Part shown: piece after piece, positions 1 to 6,023 of the stretch | Position numbering within the stretch: the first letter of the stretch is position 1 | Layout of the letters: each line of letters opens with the position of its first letter | DNA from: Treponema sp. | GTDB taxonomy: Bacteria; Spirochaetota; Spirochaetia; Treponematales; Breznakiellaceae | Direction of reading: 5' to 3' | NCBI GenBank assembly: GCA_031284385.1 | Contig: JAISZZ010000155.1 | Span: 1-7,096, forward strand | Length of the DNA stretch: 7,096 bases | Program-made: the position numbers and the translations under genes | Notes under the pieces: generated by a model | The model's input: only the letters and a program-made list of their open reading frames with translations | What the model was told of the DNA's origin: nothing | The model's database searches: none

Positions 1-363
1 CTGGAACTAGGCTTTTTGGATTTGCTGAAAAAGGAATATACCGATTTGACGCCGCTTTTGCTAGACCGGTTTGAGTATGACACAAAAACAGAAACATACC
101 ATATAAAAAAAGATTCCAGATTCCAAACTCATTTTGATGTGAGGCTAAGGATAAAATACTATTTAATCAGTTATCTAAGACGCATGGAACGCGAAAACAA
201 AACCCCATCATTTAACGAAATAGTATTTGCGATACTGCCATTATTGAAAAACGGCGTAACGCCGGAACAACAAACCATTTTAGGCGTGCTGGAAGATATA
301 GGTGAAAAAACTGGAGAGGATTCATGGCGGCTTAAAAAAGATGATTCCACGCTGTTTGATTGA
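1..363 (+). CDS. C-terminal fragment of an unidentified protein, possibly a DNA methyltransferase (5' end outside window)
   Basis: The frame is open from base 1 (CTG GAA CTA GGC TTT TTG...) to a TGA at 361-363, so this is the last 120 codons of a longer gene; the TTG at 16 is probably internal. The fragment is soluble and charged, with no signal peptide or membrane segment. It shows a basic helical stretch (RLRIKYYLISYLRRMER) followed by a conserved-looking block with PLLKNGVTPEQQTIL and a WRL near the end. That tail resembles, from memory only, C-termini of some adenine-specific or site-specific DNA methyltransferases. No catalytic motif (such as DPPY/NPPY or FxGxG) lies in the visible part, so the function is a guess. 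The gene converges on the phosphatase gene at 457-5049. That it is a real coding region is much surer than its identity. Confidence 0.7.
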   Translation: MELGFLDLLKKEYTDLTPLLLDRFEYDTKTETYHIKKDSRFQTHFDVRLRIKYYLISYLRRMERENKTPSFNEIVFAILPLLKNGVTPEQQTILGVLEDIGEKTGEDSWRLKKDDSTLFD

Positions 364-364
364 T

Positions 365-394
365 GCCGGCGCAGCGCACTGCACTGCGGGCGGC
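365..394. repeat. GC-rich imperfect hairpin in convergent spacer
   Basis: An outer GCCG/CGGC stem (365-368 with 391-394) and an inner CGCAG/CTGCG stem (370-374 with 384-388) enclose a 9-nt loop, with a small asymmetric internal loop between the stems. No T-run follows, so it is not a standard intrinsic terminator by itself. It lies two bases after the stop of the upstream gene, in a spacer much more GC-rich than its flanks. Confidence 0.4.
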
Positions 395-400
395 GGGGGA

Positions 401-420
401 CATTCGCATAAATCAGCGCT
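401..420 (+). repeat. Copy 1 of a 20-bp dispersed direct repeat
   Basis: The sequence CATTCGCATAAATCAGCGCT matches 18 of 20 bases with 5272-5291 in the same orientation, including a 14-bp identical core (TCGCATAAATCAGC). The two copies lie on either side of the phosphatase gene, each next to GC-rich inverted repeats. Chance alone would rarely give such a match between two short spacers, so this is probably part of a genome-wide intergenic repeat family. Confidence 0.55.
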
Positions 421-433
421 GTTTTATGTTTTT
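407..433 (+). terminator. Possible intrinsic terminator of the upstream + strand gene
   Basis: CATAAA-T-CAG (407-416) pairs with CTG-T-TTTATG (419-428), leaving CG at the centre and a single T/T mismatch. Five T residues follow at 429-433. Placed 44 bp after the stop of the + strand gene, this has the form of a Rho-independent terminator. The stem is weak because its outer half is A/T. The minus strand lacks a T-run on the other side, so it would not obviously terminate the convergent phosphatase transcript. The hairpin overlaps the first copy of the 20-bp dispersed repeat. Confidence 0.4.
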
Positions 434-456
434 ATGAAGACGCTGTACACGAAGAC

Positions 457-3400
457 TCATTTCCAGTGCATCCCAAGTATGGTAAGGTCGTCGTACTGTT
501 CATCTTCGTTCATTCCAGCATAGTAAACGTACATGGGTTTTTCGGGAAGGTTTTTTACCTTGCAGAAAACACGGTATTGTAAAAAATAATCACGCAAAAA
601 CGAATTTACTTTGCCGTCTACAAGCACCCGCTCATTTTCAGAGGCATCAGGATTTTTGTACATACGAAAAACTTTTTCTATAGACACCAGCGCCATAATC
701 ACTTCTTCGATGGTTCCCCTGCATGATGAAAAATCAAACTCATACTCAATTTCACCTAACGGATTGTGATACTTGTAAAGTCTGTATATGTCTTTGTTCA
801 TTACCGCGTTGATAATCGCCTCCACACGCTCCGCGCCCATTTCTTCGCCGTTCTGCCCCACAACGTGCGTGCCGTGCGGGGAATCGTTTGGCATATCATT
901 GTAAGTGCAAAGGATTTCATTAAAATTGGAGTCGCGGAATAAACGCTTTGCCTCCTCGATACCGTCTGTATACAGTAGCAGCATATCTCCATGATCGAGC
1001 GTCATTGTTTGTATTTGGTAAGCCATAGTCATTTCCAGAATCGAGTTGGGAAGTACGCCGACAGCCGGTGTTTGCGGCAGTGTGACAGTTTTTAATTTAT
1101 TTTCCGATTTGTCGTACCAGTGTACGATGTTGTCGCCGGCATTGCAGAATCGGACAACGCCCATTTCAGAATCGAAAATGCAAAGTGTGAATGCCGCGAA
1201 ACGCCCCTTAAAACCAAGCGATTCAATAAAATCGTTCATAAGATAGACTAAAGTTTCGATGTGCATTCCTTCTTCGGTTGGTTTCCATGTTTTAAAATAG
1301 TTGCGGAACATTGTGGCAACCTGCGCCATTATCAATGCCGCCGGTACGCCTTTTCCGGCGACATCGCACTTTATTATTGCAAAATAACGCCCGTCTATAT
1401 CCTGATAATCAAAATAATCGCCCGAAACGCCCTTAGCGCCTTCATAATAGCCAAAAAATTTGATGTTTTTTGTGGATTGAGAGCCATGCGTCAGCTTGTT
1501 CCCGTCCGTGCCCATTTCAAGCGGGATAAATTTCTTTTGGATTTCTTTACCTATAGACAGATCTTCCGCCGCTTTTGCCGCTTTTACCAAGCCGTGCGTC
1601 ATATCGTTGATAGTATCGGCAAGAACGGTAAGCTCGTCATTCGTTTTTAATTCAAGGTCTACTCCTTCAAGCTCGGATTTGTTTTCAGTGTCGCGTATCC
1701 GCTCAACGTGCTGAACGAGGCGGCGTATTGGCTGGATAACCAATGTTGACAGTAGTATCGCGCCTATGCTGCCCATCGCAATTGCGGCGAGCGCAACATA
1801 AAGTATTGTTACCAAAATACTCCGCTGCCCGTCTCGTATCGCGTCCAATATCATTTCGTTTGATATTTCCAGTCTAACCACGCCGCGTACATATATATCG
1901 CTGGTACCTTGCCGGAATAAAACTGGTTTGTACAGCATATAATTTTGACTGTTCGACATATCCATCGTGTCAATGTTGAATTCTGGGTATGAGTTAATTC
2001 CGCTGCCTATGCTGTCAAGACTCAGTGTTATTCTGTTTTCAAGATCGCGGGTAGTAACCTGAATGTCTTCGAGTCTGAGCCGGCTGGCAGCATCGTTTAA
2101 CATCAGCAATCCCATGCTTTCTCTGTTGAACTGTGTTATGCTTTCTGTCATATCGCCCACCGCTTCCCGTGCATCATCGTTCAACTTTTCGGTAAAGCCG
2201 GTTAGGATGGGCGTTATTTCATCCGTAATACGCGAAACTCCAAATTCAACAACATCCGTATTTATTTTTAACAGAATATCGGGATCGTTTGTCGCCCAAA
2301 CATAATCATCATTTACCGTGTCGCCCGAACCAAAACCGGTAATCGTAACATAGAGCGCCTCTGGAACGGACGCGGTCTGCGCCGGCATATAGCCAAGTTC
2401 CAACACATTATTTGAGGGGAGGAATACGCGCGCGCTTCGGGTTAGAGCTTCCAGTAGAACGGACGACCTGTCCCACATTCCGCGCATAAGGGTTTGCCGC
2501 TGCGTCCGGCTCATCGACATAAATAAAGGCACGGAAAACATGACTACTATAATCAGCACCAATGCGAGTATGAACGAGGCGAATTTTAGCCTGAGCCCTG
2601 AAATTCGCCGGTTTATACGCATAGTTTGCCGCTTTCTCTCTGTTGGCATCAACTCCTCGTTCAACAGTGCGAAGGTTTCTACCTTCACCGCCTTGTGTTC
2701 AATCAGTATAACACTAATACCTCGCAGTGTAAGAGCCGATAAAATGGCGCAAAACAAGAATAGTAAAAACAAAGCGGCTATCTGAATATCAAAAAACAGC
2801 TTTTTTCCAAGCTGGGCTATCCATGAATTTTTCCATGTGTTGGTAAAATCACCGAATTTCACGGTGAATGTCTTAGCTACACTGATGGATTTCGGCGAAA
2901 TGGCATCCCCGCGAACAGGATGCCGTACCACGATATAATACTCGCCTTCTGGCAGCAGCTCGACATCCGGTATTTTGATTTCACGGTCGCCGGTAACAGT
3001 ATAATCGCCGTTATTCAAAGCCAGTTGGCGCGTGGTCTGCCCATTCCTGCGGAAAAATATGTCGGTAACCGCGCCGCTTTCCAAAAATCCCCGCCCTATT
3101 ATTTCCATAGACAGATTGCCTTGTATATCCTGCCGGTGATTGAGCAATGTTATAAAAGTATGCGGTATGTATTTATTCATCCTGAAAATTATGGAAGACG
3201 GCGGACCGGCATTCCCGACATCATCCAGCGGCCTGACAATGAAACGCCACCAGCCGTCATCTTCGTTTACAAAAGATGCCGAAGTTTCCCGCCCGCGGTT
3301 ACGCAGCGCTTGAGGGGGCGAGCTGTCCCTCTGAGACACTCGCTGCGTTACGCTGTCCTCCGCCATTCCGGGCGGGGCGATGTATTCCAATTCCCACGAA

Positions 3401-5049
3401 TAGCCGTCTATGTCTGAGGCGGGCGGCTCATTCCAACGTATAGTAAACGTGTTGGACGGTATGAAGCCGTTTTGATCCAGAGCAGGCGGGATAATCGCGG
3501 CGGCGGGCGGCGGTGTGTTGTCGCGGATAAAGTTGATAGAAGCCGGCGGCGACCAGTTGCCCGCTGTGTCTTGCGCGATAATGTTAAAAAACCACTCGCC
3601 GTCTTCCGTTGCTATCTGTTCAATCGAGGTATCCCATGCCGGCATCATAACCACTTTGGGTGGAATGGCTTCCGGGTTACGGCTCCAAACCCATGAATAA
3701 CCCATTATACCGGACGGATCGTATGGCACCTGCCAATTTATTCTAGCCTTCTCGCCGGAAGTCCGCCTGCCAAAAGTAAAATTACCGGCGCTAAGACGCG
3801 GAACAGGCACGGTTTTGTCGGATGATAGAATGAAAATCCTGTTTTGGCCGTTTGCAATCTCCTGCCAAAAAACGAAAAAAGTGTCATTGGCCAGTACGGG
3901 GCGCGTAAATATAACTGTTTCAGAAAAACGGGAAAGCTCAATATTTTCCCATTTATCCCCCTGCCGAAACGCCATGAAAGCCTCATTTTGGCCAAGCCGG
4001 TTATCAAACCAAATCACGACGCGCTCCCCGTTGTAATCCACCGCCAGCGGATTGTTGCAGTACGCGCTCTGCGAGTTGATCATTTCAGCCAAGCCGCTGG
4101 GTTGACCGTTAGGCCCCAGCGTAAGGCCGTAAATTTGCGGAGCACCCGTCGAATCACGGCGTTCCCATGCCAAAAACAGCCTCCCTTTAAAATTCAAAAG
4201 ACTCGCCCGCTCATTGTTGAAGGTATCAGGATTGGCCGTAACGTTGATAATGGGGTCGTAAAACGTTGTTATTCTCTGGGAAGCGGACCAGGTTCTGCCG
4301 CCGTCACTGGTTGACTTAATGTAAAGCTGGTAACTTGGGCGGTTCAACGAGCCTGAAACGAGAGCTTGAAACACTATGTAATCAACATTGTCTATTGCCG
4401 CGTGAGCCGGTAAAAAGTTGAGTTGAAGGGCGCTTTCGCCTACAAACGGAATGAAGTTTGACCATGTGTATCCGTCCTCTGAATGTGCGTAATACATACT
4501 GAGGTTTCTGTCCCGCAAACGCAGCGTAAACATGATCATCGAATTATCAGCCATATTGAATATGCGCGGTGCGAGCGCGCCACTCGCGTTTTCAGGCAAG
4601 TTGCCGTCAACCCCGCCAGTTTGGTCAATAGTGTACTTGTCAAAATTCTTGCCGTCGTCGCTGGAAATCATAACTTCGGTCTGCGTTGTTGAAGCGGCAA
4701 TACATACAAAGATACGCCCCAAGTGGTCGACATTCAGCGTAAAAATCGAAGGCTCGGTGAGCGCGTATTTATAAGGGCCGGCAATGCGGTTTTGCACCAG
4801 CCATTCACCGTCCGTACTCAGCGAATTTACTGCGATAGAAATGTAGATTTCCCCATTGGAAGCCGTTCCAACCGTCTCTTGCCAACCCACAACCGCGACA
4901 CCCTGACCATCGGCAGTCTGCGGGAAACTTCCCGATTCGGAGGAAAATTGTACAGGATTGTCCCAATAGATACGGTTTTGACAGAAAAGATTCGAGGACA
5001 AAAGTAAAAATAAGCCCGGAATCCAAAGCGCCGGCCAGCGAATCTCCAT
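457..5049 (-). CDS. Membrane-anchored SpoIIE/RsbU-type PP2C serine phosphatase with periplasmic beta-propeller, Fn3-like, second sensor and HAMP domains
   Basis: This 1530-residue protein is a probable transmembrane receptor phosphatase. Residues 1-23 are a signal peptide. Residues about 25-410 look like a sialidase/BNR-type beta-propeller, with Asp-box-like motifs at 129-136 (SSDDGKNF), 190-196 (SEDGYTW) and 246-254 (STSDGGRTW). Two Fn3-like repeats follow at about 430-510 and 530-625, sharing GYSW, DG-W-F and AGN/VGNAGPP patterns. Residues 630-730 look IPT/TIG-like (IIGRGF). TM1 is about 755-776, a basic cytoplasmic loop covers 777-822, TM2 is 823-845, a second periplasmic Cache-like sensor covers 846-1075, TM3 is 1078-1105 and HAMP is 1106-1160 (Pro1107). 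The SpoIIE domain is about 1190-1526, with SGDYFD (Asp1211), CDVAGKGVPAAL (Asp1229), YTDGIEEA (Asp1362) and DDLT (Asp1520-1521), the expected metal-binding set. Family knowledge predicts dephosphorylation of a phosphoserine on a STAS anti-anti-sigma protein; no partner is visible here. Oddities are the usual NAGH motif reading NAGDN (1303-1307) and about 95 extra residues before DDLT. The ATG is the only plausible start: an in-frame TGA lies upstream with no start codon between. Confidence 0.93.
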   Translation of the reverse strand: MEIRWPALWIPGLFLLLSSNLFCQNRIYWDNPVQFSSESGSFPQTADGQGVAVVGWQETVGTASNGEIYISIAVNSLSTDGEWLVQNRIAGPYKYALTEPSIFTLNVDHLGRIFVCIAASTTQTEVMISSDDGKNFDKYTIDQTGGVDGNLPENASGALAPRIFNMADNSMIMFTLRLRDRNLSMYYAHSEDGYTWSNFIPFVGESALQLNFLPAHAAIDNVDYIVFQALVSGSLNRPSYQLYIKSTSDGGRTWSASQRITTFYDPIINVTANPDTFNNERASLLNFKGRLFLAWERRDSTGAPQIYGLTLGPNGQPSGLAEMINSQSAYCNNPLAVDYNGERVVIWFDNRLGQNEAFMAFRQGDKWENIELSRFSETVIFTRPVLANDTFFVFWQEIANGQNRIFILSSDKTVPVPRLSAGNFTFGRRTSGEKARINWQVPYDPSGIMGYSWVWSRNPEAIPPKVVMMPAWDTSIEQIATEDGEWFFNIIAQDTAGNWSPPASINFIRDNTPPPAAAIIPPALDQNGFIPSNTFTIRWNEPPASDIDGYSWELEYIAPPGMAEDSVTQRVSQRDSSPPQALRNRGRETSASFVNEDDGWWRFIVRPLDDVGNAGPPSSIIFRMNKYIPHTFITLLNHRQDIQGNLSMEIIGRGFLESGAVTDIFFRRNGQTTRQLALNNGDYTVTGDREIKIPDVELLPEGEYYIVVRHPVRGDAISPKSISVAKTFTVKFGDFTNTWKNSWIAQLGKKLFFDIQIAALFLLFLFCAILSALTLRGISVILIEHKAVKVETFALLNEELMPTERKRQTMRINRRISGLRLKFASFILALVLIIVVMFSVPLFMSMSRTQRQTLMRGMWDRSSVLLEALTRSARVFLPSNNVLELGYMPAQTASVPEALYVTITGFGSGDTVNDDYVWATNDPDILLKINTDVVEFGVSRITDEITPILTGFTEKLNDDAREAVGDMTESITQFNRESMGLLMLNDAASRLRLEDIQVTTRDLENRITLSLDSIGSGINSYPEFNIDTMDMSNSQNYMLYKPVLFRQGTSDIYVRGVVRLEISNEMILDAIRDGQRSILVTILYVALAAIAMGSIGAILLSTLVIQPIRRLVQHVERIRDTENKSELEGVDLELKTNDELTVLADTINDMTHGLVKAAKAAEDLSIGKEIQKKFIPLEMGTDGNKLTHGSQSTKNIKFFGYYEGAKGVSGDYFDYQDIDGRYFAIIKCDVAGKGVPAALIMAQVATMFRNYFKTWKPTEEGMHIETLVYLMNDFIESLGFKGRFAAFTLCIFDSEMGVVRFCNAGDNIVHWYDKSENKLKTVTLPQTPAVGVLPNSILEMTMAYQIQTMTLDHGDMLLLYTDGIEEAKRLFRDSNFNEILCTYNDMPNDSPHGTHVVGQNGEEMGAERVEAIINAVMNKDIYRLYKYHNPLGEIEYEFDFSSCRGTIEEVIMALVSIEKVFRMYKNPDASENERVLVDGKVNSFLRDYFLQYRVFCKVKNLPEKPMYVYYAGMNEDEQYDDLTILGMHWK

Positions 5050-5084
5050 AACTGAATTATAGTAACGATATGCCGGTCATTCAA
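5049..5084 (-). promoter_or_regulatory. Sigma-70-type promoter predicting a leaderless mRNA for the phosphatase gene
   Basis: Read on the minus strand, a -35 box TTGAAT (5079-5084) and a perfect -10 box TATAAT (5056-5061) are separated by exactly 17 bp (5062-5078). Only six bases (TCAGTT) lie between the -10 box and the ATG. With usual spacing, transcription would begin at 5049, the A of the start codon itself. No Shine-Dalgarno sequence precedes the ATG, which agrees with a leaderless message. The start site is inferred from spacing. Confidence 0.7.
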
Positions 5085-5116
5085 CGCCGTAATTTAGATG
5101 ACAGGTAAAATACATC

Positions 5117-5134
5117 TGCCCATCCCCTAGGGCA
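5117..5134. repeat. Short inverted repeat
   Basis: TGCCC (5117-5121) and GGGCA (5130-5134) form a 5-bp stem around an 8-nt loop, and an overlapping CCCTAGGG palindrome lies at 5125-5132. It is the first of the cluster of inverted repeats in this spacer. Confidence 0.35.
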
Positions 5135-5155
5135 ACACTGATTAACTTGAGGCCG

Positions 5156-5202
5156 CGCCAATGCAGTTGGCGGCCAACGAGTTGGCGCGCCAACTCGTTG
5201 GC
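5156..5202. repeat. Perfect 30-bp palindrome with overlapping alternative hairpins
   Basis: Positions 5173-5202 are a perfect palindrome. The 15-bp left arm GCCAACGAGTTGGCG is followed directly by its exact reverse complement; as RNA it would form a 13-bp stem with a CGCG loop. Just upstream, CGCCAA (5156-5161) pairs with TTGGCG (5167-5172), and GTTGGC (5166-5171) pairs with GCCAAC (5173-5178). GTTGGC and GCCAAC alternate five times in 37 bp, so several of these hairpins share bases and cannot form together. No T-run follows, so it is not an ordinary intrinsic terminator. It could be a transcribed structured element, a protein-binding site or the core of a small mobile repeat. Confidence 0.85.
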
Positions 5203-5241
5203 GCATCAACATTACCCTAAGGAGCGAGCCCATTTCATTAC

Positions 5242-5272
5242 GCACATTTGTCAACTACGTTGACGAATGTGC
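5242..5272. repeat. 31-bp inverted repeat (14-bp arms, 3-nt loop)
   Basis: GCACATTTGTCAAC (5242-5255) pairs with GTTGACGAATGTGC (5259-5272) around TAC, with one T/G position that would be a wobble pair in RNA. The single imperfection being a wobble hints at selection for RNA pairing in the + strand transcript, though one site is weak support. Its last base is the first base of copy 2 of the 20-bp repeat. No T-run follows. Confidence 0.8.
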
Positions 5273-5291
5273 ACTCGCATAAATCAGCACT
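5272..5291 (+). repeat. Copy 2 of the 20-bp dispersed direct repeat
   Basis: CACTCGCATAAATCAGCACT matches 401-420 at 18 of 20 positions in the same orientation. Unlike copy 1, this copy lacks the flanking TTTATG that makes a hairpin, so the conserved unit is the repeat and not the hairpin. It directly abuts the right arm of the 31-bp inverted repeat. Confidence 0.55.
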
Positions 5292-5293
5292 TC

Positions 5294-5313
5294 CTTCCCG
5301 TTGTGGCGGGGAG
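5294..5313 (+). repeat. Short stem-loop upstream of the Exb operon
   Basis: CTTCCCG (5294-5300) pairs with CGGGGAG (5307-5313), including one T/G wobble, around a 6-nt loop TTGTGG. It is the last of the inverted repeats and could lie in the leader of the Exb transcript. The TTG at 5301 that opens the longest reading frame lies in this loop, which makes it an unlikely start codon. Confidence 0.4.
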
Positions 5314-5408
5314 TTTTGCAGTGTGGAGGCAGTTTTGATACTACCTTAACTAAAACCGCAAAAGATGTTAGCATAAAATCTATTGTGGGTAGTTCAAAAG
5401 ACTTTTTG

Positions 5409-6023
5409 TTGTTAGATTTTTTTAATATGGGCGGCATCTTTATGTGGCCGCTTCTGGTTTTTTCCATAGCGACAATTTCCATAACGCTGGAACGTGTAAT
5501 ATATCTTTTTTCGCGTGATTTACGGATGGAACAGTTGAACAAAGATGTGATGGCCTATGCACGGCAAAAAAATATAGCGGGCGCAAAAATATTCTTAGAC
5601 GGGAAAAAGCAGAAAAATATGGGGGCCAGGATACTTCTGGCTCTATTTAACCATGCCGGACAATCAGAACATCTAATGGAAAAATCGGCGGAAACAGAGG
5701 CGCAAAACTGTATCAACGAGCTTGAAAACGGCTTCGATTTTATCACGGCGCTGGGTTCCATAGCGCCGCTTACCGGTTTTTTGGGAACGGTTTCCGGTAT
5801 GATAGGCGCGTTCAAATCGATAGCGGAAGCTACGGAAGTGAACGCGCAGATTGTCGCTAACGGCATTTACGAGGCTCTTATAACTACGGTTTTCGGCCTT
5901 ATCATAGCCATTGTCGCTATGGTCGCAAATTCGCTGCTGACTCATGCGGTTGATAACTTTGCCGCCAATGCAGAAAAATGCTGTTCGGAAGTGATTCTGG
6001 AGCTTGCGGGCAGTGCAAATTAA
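5409..6023 (+). CDS. exbB: ExbB/TolQ/MotA-family proton-channel protein
   Basis: Inner-membrane protein of the ExbB/TolQ family, which with ExbD/TolR forms a proton-driven motor that energises TonB- or TolA-type envelope processes. From the TTG at 5409 it has 204 residues, a usual length. TM1 is about 8-34 (MWPLLVFSI, then ER), a cytoplasmic region covers 35-108, and TM2 with the family signature covers about 109-135 (APLTGFLGTVSGMIGAF). TM3 is about 156-177, with ALITTVFGL carrying the conserved Thr pair at 159-160 that lines the proton path. The start is uncertain. The frame is open from 5301, no Shine-Dalgarno sequence fits any candidate, and ATG 5427 is the alternative. I chose 5409 because family members often begin near LDFF-x-GG-x-MWP. 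The C-terminus overlaps the next gene. MotA is unlikely because the protein is short and its partners are ExbD-like, not MotB-like. Confidence 0.9.
   Translation: MLDFFNMGGIFMWPLLVFSIATISITLERVIYLFSRDLRMEQLNKDVMAYARQKNIAGAKIFLDGKKQKNMGARILLALFNHAGQSEHLMEKSAETEAQNCINELENGFDFITALGSIAPLTGFLGTVSGMIGAFKSIAEATEVNAQIVANGIYEALITTVFGLIIAIVAMVANSLLTHAVDNFAANAEKCCSEVILELAGSAN
5999..6002 (+). promoter_or_regulatory. Ribosome binding site deciding the first exbD start
   Basis: GGAG at 5999-6002 lies 10 bases before the GTG at 6013 but only 1 base before the TTG at 6004 that opens the longest frame. This favours GTG 6013 as the start of the first exbD gene. The site is inside the end of exbB, consistent with translational coupling. 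Confidence 0.55.

Larger units (their letters stand above)
5085..5408. other. Divergent intergenic region rich in inverted repeats; no convincing gene
   Basis: This stretch separates the divergent phosphatase gene and Exb operon. It holds at least four inverted repeats (listed separately) between about 5117 and 5313, plus copy 2 of the 20-bp repeat. The ends of the repeat-rich part are weakly inverted relative to each other: GGCAACACTGATTAA at 5131-5145 against TAAATCAGCACTTCC at 5280-5294 matches 10 of 15 in inverted orientation. That would fit a small non-autonomous (MITE-like) element of about 165 bp, but no target-site duplication was found. No convincing promoter for the Exb operon is visible: TAAAAT at 5374-5379 could be a -10 box but has no good -35 partner. 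GGAGG at 5325-5329 resembles a ribosome binding site but has no start codon in the exbB frame at suitable distance. Confidence 0.6.

Noticed and set aside
2920..3417. 165-codon + strand ORF inside the phosphatase gene
   Set aside because: It is antisense to the Fn3/TIG-like region, which reads as a continuous sensible protein; the ORF looks like a by-product of the GC content and codon use there.
3820..4980. Sialidase enzyme activity for the propeller region
   Set aside because: Asp-box motifs are present, but I see no convincing Arg triad, FRIP motif or catalytic Tyr/Glu arrangement; Asp boxes also occur in non-enzymatic propellers.
4978..5049. Lipoprotein signal for the phosphatase
   Set aside because: A Cys occurs at residue 23, but the preceding residues (NLF) do not fit a lipobox, because -1 is Phe instead of a small residue.
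5156..5313. CRISPR array or tandem repeat array
   Set aside because: The repeats are inverted, unequal in size and not separated by regular spacers.
5255..5542. 95-codon minus-strand ORF across the spacer and start of exbB
   Set aside because: It lies antisense to a well-supported ExbB gene, runs through the inverted repeats, and its translation shows no recognisable domain.
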